Assembly (NCBI RefSeq): GCF_024347635.1 | Contig: NZ_AP025510.1 | Coordinates: forward strand, 2,356,001 to 2,420,000 | DNA length: 64,000 bases | Direction: 5' to 3' | From: Vibrio tasmaniensis | GTDB lineage: Bacteria; Pseudomonadota; Gammaproteobacteria; Enterobacterales; Vibrionaceae | Shown here: piece after piece, positions 49,380 through 60,292 of the stretch | Numbering within the stretch: position 1 is the first letter of the stretch | Layout: every line of letters starts with the position of its first letter | Program-made: the position numbers and the translations under genes | Notes under the pieces: model-generated | The model's input: only the letters and a program-made list of their open reading frames with translations | The model's database searches: none | Told to the model about the DNA's origin: nothing

Positions 49380-50951
49380 ATGCGAGTTAAGTACAGCTGG
49401 GCTTTGGTACTACTACTTTCTGGTTGCCAATTAACTCAGTCAGAGAATCCAGACCAAGCTTCCGAGCAAACCAACACCTCCCCTACTAAAGAAGTTTCTC
49501 AAGCGAACGTTTCATCGGGAACGACCCTAGAAGAACCAAAAGTTGAAACACCCGTCGTTACTCCACAGACACAACAAGATGTTTGGAAACGTATTGCGAT
49601 GCAACTTGAAATGGAAGTGCCAGACCAAAAGAAAGTCGACTACTACCGCACTTGGTACCTCAAGCACCCTGGTCATCTAAAAACCGTATCAAAACGCGCG
49701 GAACCTTTCCTTTATTTGATCACAACTAAGATTGAAGAAAGAGACTTGCCTTTAGAGCTGGCCCTATTGCCCGTTGTTGAAAGCTCGTTTGATGCATTTG
49801 CTTATTCTCATGGTAGTGCTGCTGGACTATGGCAGTTCATTTCAGGTACCGGCAAAGCTTACGGACTAGAACAAAACTTCTGGTACGATGGCCGCCGTGA
49901 CGTAGCCGCTTCAACCGACGCCGCATTGGATTTCTTAACCGACCTAAACAAACGTTTTGATGGGAACTGGCAACACGCAATCGCTGCCTACAACAGTGGC
50001 GGTGGTCGTGTGAACAGCGCAATCCGTAAGAACAAGAAGCTGGGTAAGCCAATCGACTTCTTCTCTCTCGACTTACCAAAAGAGACCAGCAGCTATGTAC
50101 CTAAGCTACTTGCACTGGCTGACGTGATTGCTAACCAAGAGAAGTATGGCATCGATATCCCTGCGATCCCGAACAAGCCAGTACTGACTCTGGTTAACCC
50201 AAGTGAACAACTTGATTTAGCCATTGCCGCAAGCTACGCCGGCATTCCTGTCAAAGAACTGCAAGGCCACAACCCGGCTTATAACCAGTGGGCAACGGCA
50301 CCAGAGAAACACCAACAATTATTGCTTCCTTTAGGCTCTGTTGAGAAGTTCAACAAAGAAGTGGCAGCCAATAAAGGCAAAGGCATGAAGTTGGTGCGTT
50401 ACAAGGTTCAGTCTGGTGACAGCATTAGCGTACTCGCAAGCAAATATAACACCACCAGTAAAGTGATCCGCTCAGCAAACGGTTTGAGCAACAATAATAT
50501 TCGTGTTGGTCAGCACCTATTTATTCCAACATCAACAAAAGACGACAAGACATACGCACTAAGCGCTTCAAATCGCCTAGCAAGCACACAGTCAAAGAGT
50601 CGAGGTCAATATAAGCTTAGCCATACCGTAAAAAGTGGTGACAGCCTATGGACGATTGCGCGTGCAAATAAGGTGTCTCACCAATCACTGGCTAAGTGGA
50701 ATGGCATGGGACCACGCGACACGCTTAGAATTGGTCAAGAACTGGTCATTTGGAAGAATAGTTCAGATGGTGCCATCATCCGAACTGTCTTTTATAACGT
50801 AAGATCAGGTGACACAGTCAGCGGTATTGCATCAAAGTTCAAAGTAAAAAGCACAGATGTTGTAAAATGGAACGCTTTGCAGAACAAGAAATACCTACAG
50901 CCAGGACAAAAACTGAAGCTGTATGTTGATGTAACTAAGGTAAGTGTATGA
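49380..50951 (+). CDS. mltD: Membrane-bound lytic murein transglycosylase D with LysM repeats
   Basis: 523 residues. The lipoprotein signal ends at LSGC (about 13-16). A GH23 lysozyme-like domain (about 100-250) has the catalytic glutamate in LLPVVESSFDAFAYS and then HGSAAGLWQFISGTGKAYGL. Three LysM domains follow (about 340-385, 415-460, 470-515). It cuts glycan strands to 1,6-anhydro ends; LysM holds it on the wall. It overlaps the next gene by four bases. Confidence 0.95.
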   Translation: MRVKYSWALVLLLSGCQLTQSENPDQASEQTNTSPTKEVSQANVSSGTTLEEPKVETPVVTPQTQQDVWKRIAMQLEMEVPDQKKVDYYRTWYLKHPGHLKTVSKRAEPFLYLITTKIEERDLPLELALLPVVESSFDAFAYSHGSAAGLWQFISGTGKAYGLEQNFWYDGRRDVAASTDAALDFLTDLNKRFDGNWQHAIAAYNSGGGRVNSAIRKNKKLGKPIDFFSLDLPKETSSYVPKLLALADVIANQEKYGIDIPAIPNKPVLTLVNPSEQLDLAIAASYAGIPVKELQGHNPAYNQWATAPEKHQQLLLPLGSVEKFNKEVAANKGKGMKLVRYKVQSGDSISVLASKYNTTSKVIRSANGLSNNNIRVGQHLFIPTSTKDDKTYALSASNRLASTQSKSRGQYKLSHTVKSGDSLWTIARANKVSHQSLAKWNGMGPRDTLRIGQELVIWKNSSDGAIIRTVFYNVRSGDTVSGIASKFKVKSTDVVKWNALQNKKYLQPGQKLKLYVDVTKVSV

Positions 50952-51634
50952 ACCCGTCAAGTAACCCACTCGTCATGCTGTTGGATATATTCCGTTCACC
51001 AACAGCTTGTTTCTTAGCGCTTTATCAAAGAAGTACTTGGGGATGGCAACCCTACGTCGTATTAATGCTCAGCCCATTCTTATTTTGGGGAGCCTATTTT
51101 TCGAATGTAGATTTTGCATGGTTAAGCGCAGAGTTGTCACAACAACTGGCTCAAACAAACCCAGATCAATTGGCGTTACTTGACAGCAATACCCTACTCG
51201 CGAGTGAAATCATCAGTGATATATTCGGCCGTACGTTAACCATCATTCTGTTGGCATTTTGGTTTAACTTAGCAACAAAACCAAGCCAACACCAACATAG
51301 CTTTTGGCGATGGTTTGCAGCCGCATCGGTTGTGATATTCCCTGCTGTTTTAGGTGATGTTGCAAGCTACGCAAGCCTAATTCTCAAGCATGGACATGTG
51401 ATGAACTACGCTGCTGATTTGAACAGCATAAATGGCTTAATCAAGTTACCACTTACCAATGAGTGGTCGCAGTTTGCGAGCTCATTACCACTGTTGTTAC
51501 CTTGGTACATCGTACTAGGTTATGCCGCGGTATTAACGTGGACTGAGTTTGAACGTGGGCAAGCACTGGTCATCTCTGGCTTGCCATGGGTTGGTTACTA
51601 CCTAATCTGGGCGCTCTATATTTTAATATTCTAA
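50948..51634 (+). CDS. Yip1-family inner membrane protein
   Basis: 228 residues with about five hydrophobic segments (about 35-52, 92-110, 122-145, 182-202, 207-228), in the Yip1/YIP1-like pattern, including FRSPTACFLALYQRSTWGW near the start. The start overlaps the mltD stop (ATGA), so the two are translationally coupled. Function unknown; possibly linked to envelope or wall turnover through mltD. Confidence 0.78.
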   Translation: MNPSSNPLVMLLDIFRSPTACFLALYQRSTWGWQPYVVLMLSPFLFWGAYFSNVDFAWLSAELSQQLAQTNPDQLALLDSNTLLASEIISDIFGRTLTIILLAFWFNLATKPSQHQHSFWRWFAAASVVIFPAVLGDVASYASLILKHGHVMNYAADLNSINGLIKLPLTNEWSQFASSLPLLLPWYIVLGYAAVLTWTEFERGQALVISGLPWVGYYLIWALYILIF

Positions 51635-51652
51635 GCTTGAGTCGATAAAATA

Positions 51653-51685
51653 AAGGCTAGGGAATACTCACTAGCCTATTTTTTT
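51653..51685 (+). terminator. Terminator after the Yip1-like gene
   Basis: AGGCTAG pairs with CTAGCCT around a 10-base loop, followed by ATTTTTTT. Confidence 0.65.
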
Positions 51686-51744
51686 CATTAGCTAATTATT
51701 AAAAGTAACCACTGTGCGAATAGTTAATTGCCATTGGCTTGTTA

Positions 51745-52587
51745 CTATCTAGCCTTAAAGGTCACTCGCATAGGGTTATGATCAGAAGCGTCCGTAATGG
51801 GCGCTTTTGCTTTTTCTACATCTAACCCTCGATAGAACACATGGTCGAGCACCAGCCCTGTAATGAACTGAGTTCGGTTATCAGGCTCAAAAGTAACTTC
51901 CGTCAAACCTACCTGTTCCAACGCATCTTTCAATACAGCAAAGCGAGCTTCACTCCAGCTATTAAAATCCCCAGCAAAAATAACAGGTCCACGATACTTT
52001 TGGAGATTGTCGGTTAAGCTCTTTAGCTGAGCCTCGTAATCTTCCGTACCAAAGGTGAAGTTCACCGCATGGATATTAATCACAGCCAGTTCTTCGCCAT
52101 TACTTAGCAGGTAGCGTGACCAAAGTGCGGATTTAGGCAATTGAAACCAAGGTTCTTCATGAGTAAAAGCACAAGCTTCAATCGGTAAATGGGTGGCTAA
52201 GTTGAGTACACCCGCACTTTGCTCAAAGGCTTCAAATGCATTCACACGAGTACTTCCCCATTGACCACTCGTTACCCATTGGCGAAGCCCTTCTGTCATA
52301 CTCGCTTCTTGCAGCAAAACTAAATCGCTATCGGCTGACAGCTTATTTAACTCACTTTGCCAATTATTTCGGTTTTGCTTATAGATATTCCACACCGTAA
52401 TATCTAGGCCATCAGACACATCAATCGCTTTCGGGGCAGAGTTTTGGTAGCAGCTGTAAATATCGTTGCTCGTATTTCCAGAAGAAGTGATCAAGTTGGG
52501 TTTATTCGGGATCACGAAGATAAAATGAAAACTAACGACAGCAAGCGTTATCAATAGCGAGATAACAATGATGGTTTTCTTAAACAT
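51745..52587 (-). CDS. Endonuclease/exonuclease/phosphatase-family protein, membrane-anchored
   Basis: 280 residues from the ATG at 52587, with GGGAGGG before it and an N-terminal hydrophobic segment (FKKTIIVISLLITLAVVSFH) acting as anchor or signal. The EEP fold shows VLLQEAS, FAGDFNSWSEAR and a final SDHNPMRVTF. It probably hydrolyses a phosphodiester in the periplasm or at the membrane; target unknown. A long in-frame extension upstream overlaps glnB and is rejected. Confidence 0.85.
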   Translation of the reverse strand: MFKKTIIVISLLITLAVVSFHFIFVIPNKPNLITSSGNTSNDIYSCYQNSAPKAIDVSDGLDITVWNIYKQNRNNWQSELNKLSADSDLVLLQEASMTEGLRQWVTSGQWGSTRVNAFEAFEQSAGVLNLATHLPIEACAFTHEEPWFQLPKSALWSRYLLSNGEELAVINIHAVNFTFGTEDYEAQLKSLTDNLQKYRGPVIFAGDFNSWSEARFAVLKDALEQVGLTEVTFEPDNRTQFITGLVLDHVFYRGLDVEKAKAPITDASDHNPMRVTFKAR

Positions 52588-52607
52588 ACAGCACCCTCCC
52601 AGAAATG

Positions 52608-52633
52608 AAAAAGGAGCGATAAACGCTCCTTTT
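52608..52633 (-). terminator. Terminator after glnB
   Basis: AAAAGGAGCG pairs with CGCTCCTTTT (52624-52633) around a 5-base loop; the minus-strand RNA ends in a U-run. It lies between glnB and the EEP gene. Confidence 0.8.
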
Positions 52634-52648
52634 AGGGTAATAGTTTTT

Positions 52649-52996
<348 letters not shown>

Positions 52997-53052
52997 TTAA
53001 ACTGTGCGAATGGCTCATTATCGGCTAGCTATAGTAAACATTCAATGAAAAA

Positions 53053-53076
53053 AGCCAGAGCATTAAAGCTCTGGCT
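53053..53076 (-). terminator. Terminator after the cytochrome c gene
   Basis: AGCCAGAGC (53053-53061) pairs with GCTCTGGCT (53068-53076) around a 6-base loop; U-run on the minus strand. Confidence 0.78.
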
Positions 53077-53117
53077 CGAAATTTATCATCTTGTTTAATC
53101 AGCGCTTTGAGAAGGTA

Positions 53118-53429
53118 TTACTTAAGGCTTGCGTAGTAAGCGGCTAGATTTGCGATGTCTTCATCACTCAGCATAGAAGCTTGAGCCTGCATTACAGCGG
53201 CCAAACCGCCGGTGCGCTGGCCGCTCTTATAGGCCTTAATTGATGAAGCGATGTATTGCTCGTTTTGGCCTTTAAGGTTTGGATATCCTGGGATCATTGC
53301 GATACCGTCTGCGCCATGACAAGCCGCACAGATTGCCGCTTTTGCTTGACCTGCAGCAACATCACCCGCCAGAGCGTTACCACTCAATAACCCAAGTCCA
53401 AGAACTAACCCTAGTGTGATTTTCTTCAT
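53118..53429 (-). CDS. Small periplasmic c-type cytochrome
   Basis: 103 residues from the ATG at 53429 (MKKITLG), with signal peptide to about residue 21 (GNALA). One heme site, CAACH (34-38), and a distal methionine in the [12 protein letters not shown] region. It is a class I cytochrome (c553/c5-like) that carries electrons in the periplasm, probably to a terminal oxidase. Monocistronic. Confidence 0.9.
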   Translation of the reverse strand: MKKITLGLVLGLGLLSGNALAGDVAAGQAKAAICAACHGADGIAMIPGYPNLKGQNEQYIASSIKAYKSGQRTGGLAAVMQAQASMLSDEDIANLAAYYASLK

Positions 53430-53487
53430 TGCATATTCCATTAATTATTTTTATTTAAGTGACGTAGAATTGTGACACAAACTTTTT

Positions 53488-54828
53488 CTACTTGCTCCAA
53501 AGCGCTTCACAATCTTGACCTTCGTAGTTTTTATCTACGAATAAGCCTAGAACAGCGATCACTCGATCGCCATCCATTAATATCGGCGTTCTACGTCTTA
53601 ACCAACTGGGTACTTGGTATTCCTGAAAAAGCTTTTTGAGTTTTCGACTATGACCACGACCAACCGGGTGAGCCGACAATCCCTCAGGGTTAAAGGTCAC
53701 TCGCAGTGTTCCGCTCGTTTTGTTGAGACTAAAACGTTGCGCCTCACGGTGGTTAGATACACCATCACTCACCGCTGAAGTTAAGTGTAGTTCCCCTAAA
53801 CTATCAGGCAGAACTAAGCTATCTTCCATTGAGATATCACTTTGCCAGTTCGACAAGTCTTTGGTGTCTTGTACCAAATAGAGCTGATGATTAAAGCGCC
53901 TAATCTCAACCTCATTCAACACAAACTTAGGATTGGCATCTGCCTGAGCGCAGGCTACCTCAACCCATATAAGTTTTAGCTGCTTTTGGCTCGGCATCGG
54001 TTGATTGCAATGGCTCAACCACATTCTTAGCAAGCGTGCGCGCAGTAAATCAGAATGCTGAGATAAGACTTCTATGCTTAAGCTCTGGCTCTTACTGTCC
54101 CCCAAAGCTTGCTGGAAATGTGATTCAAGCAACTCATCGAGCAGTAACTCTTGCTCTGCGCAAAGCTGAGCACTGCGACTGACCGATTCCCGAAAGCTAG
54201 GCCAGCGAGCTGTTAATGTTGGCGCGACTTGATGACGAATAAAGTTTCGGTCAAAACGCAGATCCTGATTACTCTCATCTTCAACCCAAGCTAAGCCCAT
54301 GTCGTGAGCTGACGCTTCGATGTCTGATCGAGTCACTGACAGCAGAGGTCTCACAATAAACGCTTCACCAAACAGCATCACTTTCGCCATTGAAGAAAGT
54401 CCTTTCGGACCACTGCCACGTTTTAACGCCAACAAAAAAGTTTCAAGTTGGTCATCAATATGTTGGCCTGTAATTAGAATATCACCAAAACTAAGGTGCT
54501 TCTGAAGTGAATCATAACGAGCATCTCGAGCCAGCTTTTCAACGCTTTCTCCGCTGGTAATATCTAGAGATACTCGCTCGATGGCTAAAGGAACCGACGA
54601 CGCATCACACCATGTTTGGCATTGCTCAGCCCAAAGATCAGCATTCTTACTGAGACCGTGATGAACGTGTACCGCACAGCACTCAATGTGATGGGATTTA
54701 GCGTATTGCGCAGCCAATTCCAACAACACTCGTGAATCAACACCGCCACTGAAAGCCACGATCAATCGACTAGGCTTGAGTGCGCTTTTATGAAGTACCG
54801 ATGTGAAGGTTTCGATTAAGTGAGTCAT
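53488..54828 (-). CDS. tilS: tRNA(Ile)-lysidine synthase
   Basis: 446 residues. The ATP-pyrophosphatase P-loop is FSGGVDSRVLLELA (about 26), followed by HVHHGLSKNAD and GQHIDDQLETFLL. C-terminal TilS-specific domains with GRGHSRKLKKLFQEYQVPSWLRRR. It adds lysine to C34 of tRNA-Ile(CAU), an essential step to read AUA. It lies downstream of accA, as in E. coli, with a terminator between. Confidence 0.94.
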   Translation of the reverse strand: MTHLIETFTSVLHKSALKPSRLIVAFSGGVDSRVLLELAAQYAKSHHIECCAVHVHHGLSKNADLWAEQCQTWCDASSVPLAIERVSLDITSGESVEKLARDARYDSLQKHLSFGDILITGQHIDDQLETFLLALKRGSGPKGLSSMAKVMLFGEAFIVRPLLSVTRSDIEASAHDMGLAWVEDESNQDLRFDRNFIRHQVAPTLTARWPSFRESVSRSAQLCAEQELLLDELLESHFQQALGDSKSQSLSIEVLSQHSDLLRARLLRMWLSHCNQPMPSQKQLKLIWVEVACAQADANPKFVLNEVEIRRFNHQLYLVQDTKDLSNWQSDISMEDSLVLPDSLGELHLTSAVSDGVSNHREAQRFSLNKTSGTLRVTFNPEGLSAHPVGRGHSRKLKKLFQEYQVPSWLRRRTPILMDGDRVIAVLGLFVDKNYEGQDCEALWSK

Positions 54829-54876
54829 GAGCGGAGAACCATGAGAGTAGGTTTGAAGAGGGAATGTTCTAATAAT

Positions 54877-54910
54877 AAAAAAGGGTTGGCACTGAGTCCA
54901 ACCCTTTCAT
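54877..54910 (-). terminator. Terminator after accA
   Basis: AAAGGGTTGG pairs with CCAACCCTTT around an 8-base loop, with a U-run on the minus strand; it separates accA from tilS. Confidence 0.78.
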
Positions 54911-54951
54911 CATCTTGTTACTTGAAGCTGCCTCATTTCAAGGCACGCTTA

Positions 54952-55911
54952 TCAGCAGTAACCGTAGCTCATTAGGCGTTGATAACGACGCTCAAGTAGT
55001 GCTTCGTTATCAAACTGCTCTAGCTCTTCTAGCTGTTTAACTAGTATGTCTTTCATGTTCTGAGCCGTTTGTACTGGATCGCGATGCGCACCACCTAGAG
55101 GCTCAGGAATGATTTCGTCGATAAGCTCAAGATCTTTCAGACGAGGAGCAACTAGGCCCATAGCTTCAGCAGCTTGTGGTGCTTTATCTGAATCACGCCA
55201 CAAGATTGAAGCACAACCTTCTGGAGAGATTACTGAGTACGTAGAGTACTGAAGCATGTTCACGTAGTCGCCAACACCAATCGCTAGTGCACCACCTGAA
55301 CCGCCTTCACCGACAACGTTACAAATAACTGGAACTGAAAGGCCAGCCATCACTTTTAGGTTTTTAGCGATCGCTTCAGATTGACCACGTTCTTCAGCAC
55401 CAACACCTGGGTATGCACCCGCTGTGTCGATGAAAGTAATGATTGGCATGTTGAAACGCTCAGCCGTTTCCATTAGGCGAAGTGCCTTACGGTAACCTTC
55501 TGGCTTTGGCATACCAAAGTTACGAATCACTTTTTCTTTAGTCTCACGACCTTTCTGGTGACCAATAACCATAACAGGACGACCATTTAGACGAGCCATA
55601 CCACCCACAATTGCTTTGTCGTCAGCGAAAGCGCGATCGCCCGCCATCTCTTCAAATTCTGTGAAGGCATGCTCCAGGTAATCTTTGGTGTACGGACGTT
55701 GAGGGTGACGAGCAAGTTGAGCTACCTGCCATGCACCTAAGTCACTAAAGATTTTCTGTTTAAGCTCTAAGCTTTTTTTCTCTAGTTGTTCAATTTCTTT
55801 GTCTAGATCTACCGCTGTGTCACCACCGTGACGCGAAACGTCACGTAGCGCTTCGATTTTTGCTTCAAGTTCAGCGATAGGCTTTTCAAATTCTAGAAAG
55901 TTCAGGCTCAT
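54952..55911 (-). CDS. accA: Acetyl-CoA carboxylase carboxyltransferase alpha subunit
   Basis: 319 residues, the usual length. Carboxyltransferase core with [39 protein letters not shown] and [14 protein letters not shown]. With AccD it moves CO2 from biotin to acetyl-CoA to make malonyl-CoA. It follows dnaE by 45 bases on the same strand. Confidence 0.97.
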   Translation of the reverse strand: MSLNFLEFEKPIAELEAKIEALRDVSRHGGDTAVDLDKEIEQLEKKSLELKQKIFSDLGAWQVAQLARHPQRPYTKDYLEHAFTEFEEMAGDRAFADDKAIVGGMARLNGRPVMVIGHQKGRETKEKVIRNFGMPKPEGYRKALRLMETAERFNMPIITFIDTAGAYPGVGAEERGQSEAIAKNLKVMAGLSVPVICNVVGEGGSGGALAIGVGDYVNMLQYSTYSVISPEGCASILWRDSDKAPQAAEAMGLVAPRLKDLELIDEIIPEPLGGAHRDPVQTAQNMKDILVKQLEELEQFDNEALLERRYQRLMSYGYC

Positions 55912-55956
55912 CTATGAATCCTTGTTGATTCAGCACCGCAGTTACGGAGCTAAATT

Positions 55957-58900
55957 TTAGTTAAATTCGAGTTCTACTTGGCTATTTCCAAGCAGCTGTT
56001 TTAATTCGTCTAGTAATGTATCACTTGGCGTCACACGCCATTCTGTGCCCAATGTTAACCGCGCTCTAGCGTCGGCACGTTGGTAGTATACATTGACTGG
56101 GACCGTTCCGGCTCTATAAGGTTCTAAGATTTGACCAAAGCGTTCAAAAAATTGACCGTTAATTTGGGATTGCTCGATAGATATCGACACCCCACGAGCA
56201 TATTTCTCACGAGCGCTTCCTAAGTCCATGACCTCGCGCGCGGACATTTTAAGCCCACCATTGAAATCATCAAAGCTGACCTGTCCAGAAACAACCACAA
56301 TTTTGTCTTTTTCGAGCAATTCTGCGTAGCGATCGAGCGCATCTGAGAACAACATCACTTCCATTCGGCCCGATCGGTCGTCAAGTGTCATCAAACCGAT
56401 TCGTGTACCGCGCTTCGTGGTCATCACCCTAGCCGCAATCACCAAGCCTGCAATCGTTAATGACTGGTCACGACGCGTTGGCGTGGCATCTTTCAAACGA
56501 CAGCTGGTGTATTTCGCAAGTTCTTTAATGTAAGCATTCACCGGGTGACCCGTTAAATACAAACCAAGCGTTTCGCGTTCACCTTCAAGCCAAACCTTTT
56601 CCGGCCATTTAGGCACTTGAGTATACTTGTGTTCAACCTCTTCCGGAGCGTCGGTCAACACACCAAACATATCAGATTGACCAAACGACTCAGCATGGTG
56701 ATGTTGGCTTGCTGCCTTAACCGCATCTTTCAAAGATGCCATCATTGCCGCTCGGTGAGGACCTAATCTATCTAAGGCTCCGGATAGAATCAACTTTTCG
56801 ATAACACGTTTGTTGACCTTCTTCAGATCAAGACGAGCACAGAAGTCGAATAAATCTTTAAAGTAACCGCCTTTATTTCGCGCTTCAATGATGGCTTCAA
56901 TAGGGCCTTCACCCACCCCTTTAATCGCACCAATGCCATAAACTATTGCGCCATCTTCATCGACATTAAAGCGGTATAAGCCGGAATTAATATCGGGTGG
57001 AAGGAGCTTGAGCTTCATACGGAAACACTCATCAACAAGGCCAATAACCTTTTCGGTGTTATCCATATCTGCGGTCATTACTGCCGCCATAAATTCCGCT
57101 GGGTAGTGGGTTTTAAGCCACAGCGTTTGATAAGAAACCAGTGCGTATGCTGCAGAGTGAGATTTGTTGAAGCCGTAGCCCGCAAACTTCTCTACCAAGT
57201 CAAAGATCTTCATGGACAGTTCGCCATCAACACCATTGGCTTCGGCACCTTCTTTGAAGGTACCACGCTGTTTTGCCATCTCTTCTGGCTTTTTCTTACC
57301 CATTGCACGACGCAACATATCTGCTCCGCCGAGCGTATAGCCCGCAAGGATCTGTGCGATTTGCATTACCTGTTCTTGATACAGGATGATGCCGTACGTA
57401 GGTTCAAGCGTCTCTTTAAGCGATTCGTGTTGCCACGTTTCATCAGGGTAAGATACCGCTTCTCGGCCGTGTTTACGGTCGATAAAGTTATCTACCATGC
57501 CTGATTGCAGAGGGCCCGGACGGAACAAAGCTACCAATGCGATGATATCTTCAAAAGAGTCGGGTTGCAGACGCTTGATCAGATCTTTCATACCGCGTGA
57601 TTCCAGTTGGAATACCGCCGTCGTTTCAGAATTTTGTAATAGGTTAAATGACGCTTGGTCATCCAGAGGAATCGATTCAATACGAACCGGCTCTTTACCC
57701 TCTTTCTTCAAGCGTGGGTTTACGAGGCCTAGCGCCCAATCGATGATGGTCAGGGTACGTAGACCCAAGAAGTCAAACTTAACCAAACCGGCGGTTTCAA
57801 CGTCATTCTTATCGAACTGCGTTACTGGGAAGTTACCTTCCGCATCGGCATAGATAGGCGCAAAATCAGTGATCGTGGTCGGTGAGATTACAACACCACC
57901 CGCGTGCTTACCTGCGTTTCGCGTACAGCCTTCTAAGATGCGACACTTATCTATCAGCTCGCGTACTTCTTCATCGCCGTCGTAGAGCTCTGGCAAGGCG
58001 GGCTCAGCTAGGAATGCTTTCTCTAGCGTCATGCCCGGATCAGGCGGAACCAGCTTAGAAATTCGGTCAACAAAGCCAAATGGGTGGCCTAATACACGGC
58101 CAACGTCACGGATTACCGCTTTTGCCGCCATAGTACCGAAGGTGATGATCTGAGAAACGGCATCACGGCCGTACATTTCAGCTACGTGGTCAATAACTTG
58201 GTCACGTTTATCCATACAGAAATCGATATCGAAATCGGGCATCGATACACGTTCTGGGTTCAAGAAACGTTCGAACAGCAAGTCATATTCAAGTGGATCA
58301 AGATCGGTGATATCAAGCGCGTAAGCCACCAAAGAACCAGCACCAGAACCACGACCTGGGCCTACTGGTACATCGTTATCTTTTGACCACTGGATGAACT
58401 CCATTACGATCAAGAAGTAACCTGGGAAACCCATGTTATTAACTACTTCTAGCTCGATTTTAAGTCGCTCATCGTATTCAGGCCTGCGTTCAGCTCTGAC
58501 TTTTTCATCTGGAAACAGAAATGCTAAACGTCGCTCAAGACCTTCTTCTGATTTTTTGATCAGGAAGTCTTCAATCGCTAAACCTTCCGTTGGGAAGTTA
58601 GGTAAGAAGTACTCCCCTAAACGTACAGTCACGTTACAACGCTTGGCGATCTCAACACTGTTCTCTAATGCTTCAGGGATATCTGAGAACAACTCACACA
58701 TCTCTTCTTCACTACGCAGATATTGTTGTGGGCTGTAGTTTTTCGGTCGACGTGGATCGACCATAGTGAAGCCATCATGAATCGCCACACGGATTTCATG
58801 AGCGTCAAACAAGTCTTCAGAAATGAACACCACTTCGTTGGTCGCAACAACTGGCAGGTCTTCTTGCTCGGCTAATTCCAGCGCAAAGTGCAGATAAGAC

Positions 58901-59436
58901 TCTTCGTCCGTACGTCCAGTTCGAATGAGCTCCAGATAAAAACGGTCTGCGAAATGTGTTTTGTAAAACTCAACGCAACTTGCAACCAACTCTCGATTGC
59001 CTTTCAGCAACGCTTTACCAATCTCACCCTCTTTTGCACCCGATAAAAGAATCAGGCCTTCCGCATGTTCAATCAGCCACTCTTTATCAATAACAGGCTG
59101 ATGCTGCACATGGCCACGAAGATAAGCTTTTGAAATTAATAACGTTAGGTTGTTGTAGCCTTTATTACTTGTTGCAATAACCGTGAGTTTGGTCAATTCA
59201 TCGCCAAAATCAGGAGACTGCACCAAGAAGTCAGCACCAATAATTGGTTTAACCCCACACCCATGGGCAGTACCGTAGAATTTCACCAAACCGCACAGGT
59301 TGGTAAAGTCGGTCAATGCTAGAGCAGGCATACCCATTTCAGCGACTTTTTTAACTAATGGTGGCACCTTGGATAGACCATCCACCATCGAAAAGTCACT
59401 GTGTACGCGTAGGTGAACAAATTTTGGATCTGACAT
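55957..59436 (-). CDS. dnaE: DNA polymerase III alpha subunit
   Basis: 1159 residues. N-terminal PHP domain ([15 protein letters not shown]), polymerase C-family core with [16 protein letters not shown] and the catalytic aspartates in [11 protein letters not shown], a helix-hairpin-helix region near 830-890 and an OB fold (about 985-1060, [18 protein letters not shown]). It is the replicative polymerase. Lies between rnhB and accA as in E. coli. Confidence 0.97.
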   Translation of the reverse strand: MSDPKFVHLRVHSDFSMVDGLSKVPPLVKKVAEMGMPALALTDFTNLCGLVKFYGTAHGCGVKPIIGADFLVQSPDFGDELTKLTVIATSNKGYNNLTLLISKAYLRGHVQHQPVIDKEWLIEHAEGLILLSGAKEGEIGKALLKGNRELVASCVEFYKTHFADRFYLELIRTGRTDEESYLHFALELAEQEDLPVVATNEVVFISEDLFDAHEIRVAIHDGFTMVDPRRPKNYSPQQYLRSEEEMCELFSDIPEALENSVEIAKRCNVTVRLGEYFLPNFPTEGLAIEDFLIKKSEEGLERRLAFLFPDEKVRAERRPEYDERLKIELEVVNNMGFPGYFLIVMEFIQWSKDNDVPVGPGRGSGAGSLVAYALDITDLDPLEYDLLFERFLNPERVSMPDFDIDFCMDKRDQVIDHVAEMYGRDAVSQIITFGTMAAKAVIRDVGRVLGHPFGFVDRISKLVPPDPGMTLEKAFLAEPALPELYDGDEEVRELIDKCRILEGCTRNAGKHAGGVVISPTTITDFAPIYADAEGNFPVTQFDKNDVETAGLVKFDFLGLRTLTIIDWALGLVNPRLKKEGKEPVRIESIPLDDQASFNLLQNSETTAVFQLESRGMKDLIKRLQPDSFEDIIALVALFRPGPLQSGMVDNFIDRKHGREAVSYPDETWQHESLKETLEPTYGIILYQEQVMQIAQILAGYTLGGADMLRRAMGKKKPEEMAKQRGTFKEGAEANGVDGELSMKIFDLVEKFAGYGFNKSHSAAYALVSYQTLWLKTHYPAEFMAAVMTADMDNTEKVIGLVDECFRMKLKLLPPDINSGLYRFNVDEDGAIVYGIGAIKGVGEGPIEAIIEARNKGGYFKDLFDFCARLDLKKVNKRVIEKLILSGALDRLGPHRAAMMASLKDAVKAASQHHHAESFGQSDMFGVLTDAPEEVEHKYTQVPKWPEKVWLEGERETLGLYLTGHPVNAYIKELAKYTSCRLKDATPTRRDQSLTIAGLVIAARVMTTKRGTRIGLMTLDDRSGRMEVMLFSDALDRYAELLEKDKIVVVSGQVSFDDFNGGLKMSAREVMDLGSAREKYARGVSISIEQSQINGQFFERFGQILEPYRAGTVPVNVYYQRADARARLTLGTEWRVTPSDTLLDELKQLLGNSQVELEFN

Positions 59437-59579
59437 TATTTTTCCTGAGTTCTAGGTTTAAGCCTAGGATTACAACTGTGTGTATTCTATTTTTTTCTAG
59501 CGTCACTAAGCAACTTTATTCGATGCTAAGCTCTAGTTTACGTAAAGCTCTAATCTATATAGAGCTTATTCAATTCGCT

Positions 59580-60200
59580 CTAATCTATGCCAAGAATACG
59601 TTTTACTGGCTTAAAGCTTTTACGGTAATGCTCGGTTACGCCATGTTTTTCAATCGCTTCAAAATGCGCTTTGGTCGGGTAACCTTTATGTTTAGCGAAA
59701 CCAAATTCGGGATGGATCTTATCAAGTTCTTCCATCTCTTGGTCACGAACCACTTTAGCGATGATAGACGCTGCACTGATTTCAGCCACTCGCAAATCCC
59801 CTTTCACAATCGCCAGACCGGCCATCGGTAGTTCAGGAACACGGTTTCCATCTATTAGCGCCATATCAGGTTGAACACTCAGCCCGGCAATTGCACGCTG
59901 CATCGCGACCATAGTCGCTTGTAAGATATTCAACTCATCAATTTCTTGTGGGGAACAACGACCCACAGACCATGCCAAGGCTTTCTCTTTTATTTCAGGA
60001 AGCAGAGCAAGGCGCTTTTTCTCAGACAGTTTTTTTGAATCGTTCAAGCCTTCGATTGGGTTATTAGGATCGAGGATAACCGCAGCGGTAACAACATCAC
60101 CAACCAACGGCCCACGCCCCACTTCATCAACACCGGCAAATAACTGGTAGCCTTGAGGATACTCAAAAGGAGGAAGTTCTTTTTTCTCTTTTACAGCCAT
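59580..60200 (-). CDS. rnhB: Ribonuclease HII
   Basis: 206 residues. Catalytic residues in [20 protein letters not shown] (Asp/Glu), ALIDGN and a later Asp in [10 protein letters not shown]. Removes single ribonucleotides from DNA. The conserved tail [26 protein letters not shown] is present. It lies in the lpxB-rnhB-dnaE run. Confidence 0.95.
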   Translation of the reverse strand: MAVKEKKELPPFEYPQGYQLFAGVDEVGRGPLVGDVVTAAVILDPNNPIEGLNDSKKLSEKKRLALLPEIKEKALAWSVGRCSPQEIDELNILQATMVAMQRAIAGLSVQPDMALIDGNRVPELPMAGLAIVKGDLRVAEISAASIIAKVVRDQEMEELDKIHPEFGFAKHKGYPTKAHFEAIEKHGVTEHYRKSFKPVKRILGID

Positions 60201-60292
60201 GACAATTCTCTTTGTAACCTTTAAAACAAGTAACTAATAAACAATTACTTAGCAAGCCATTAAGTAGTAAACCATTACCTAGTAAAAACGCT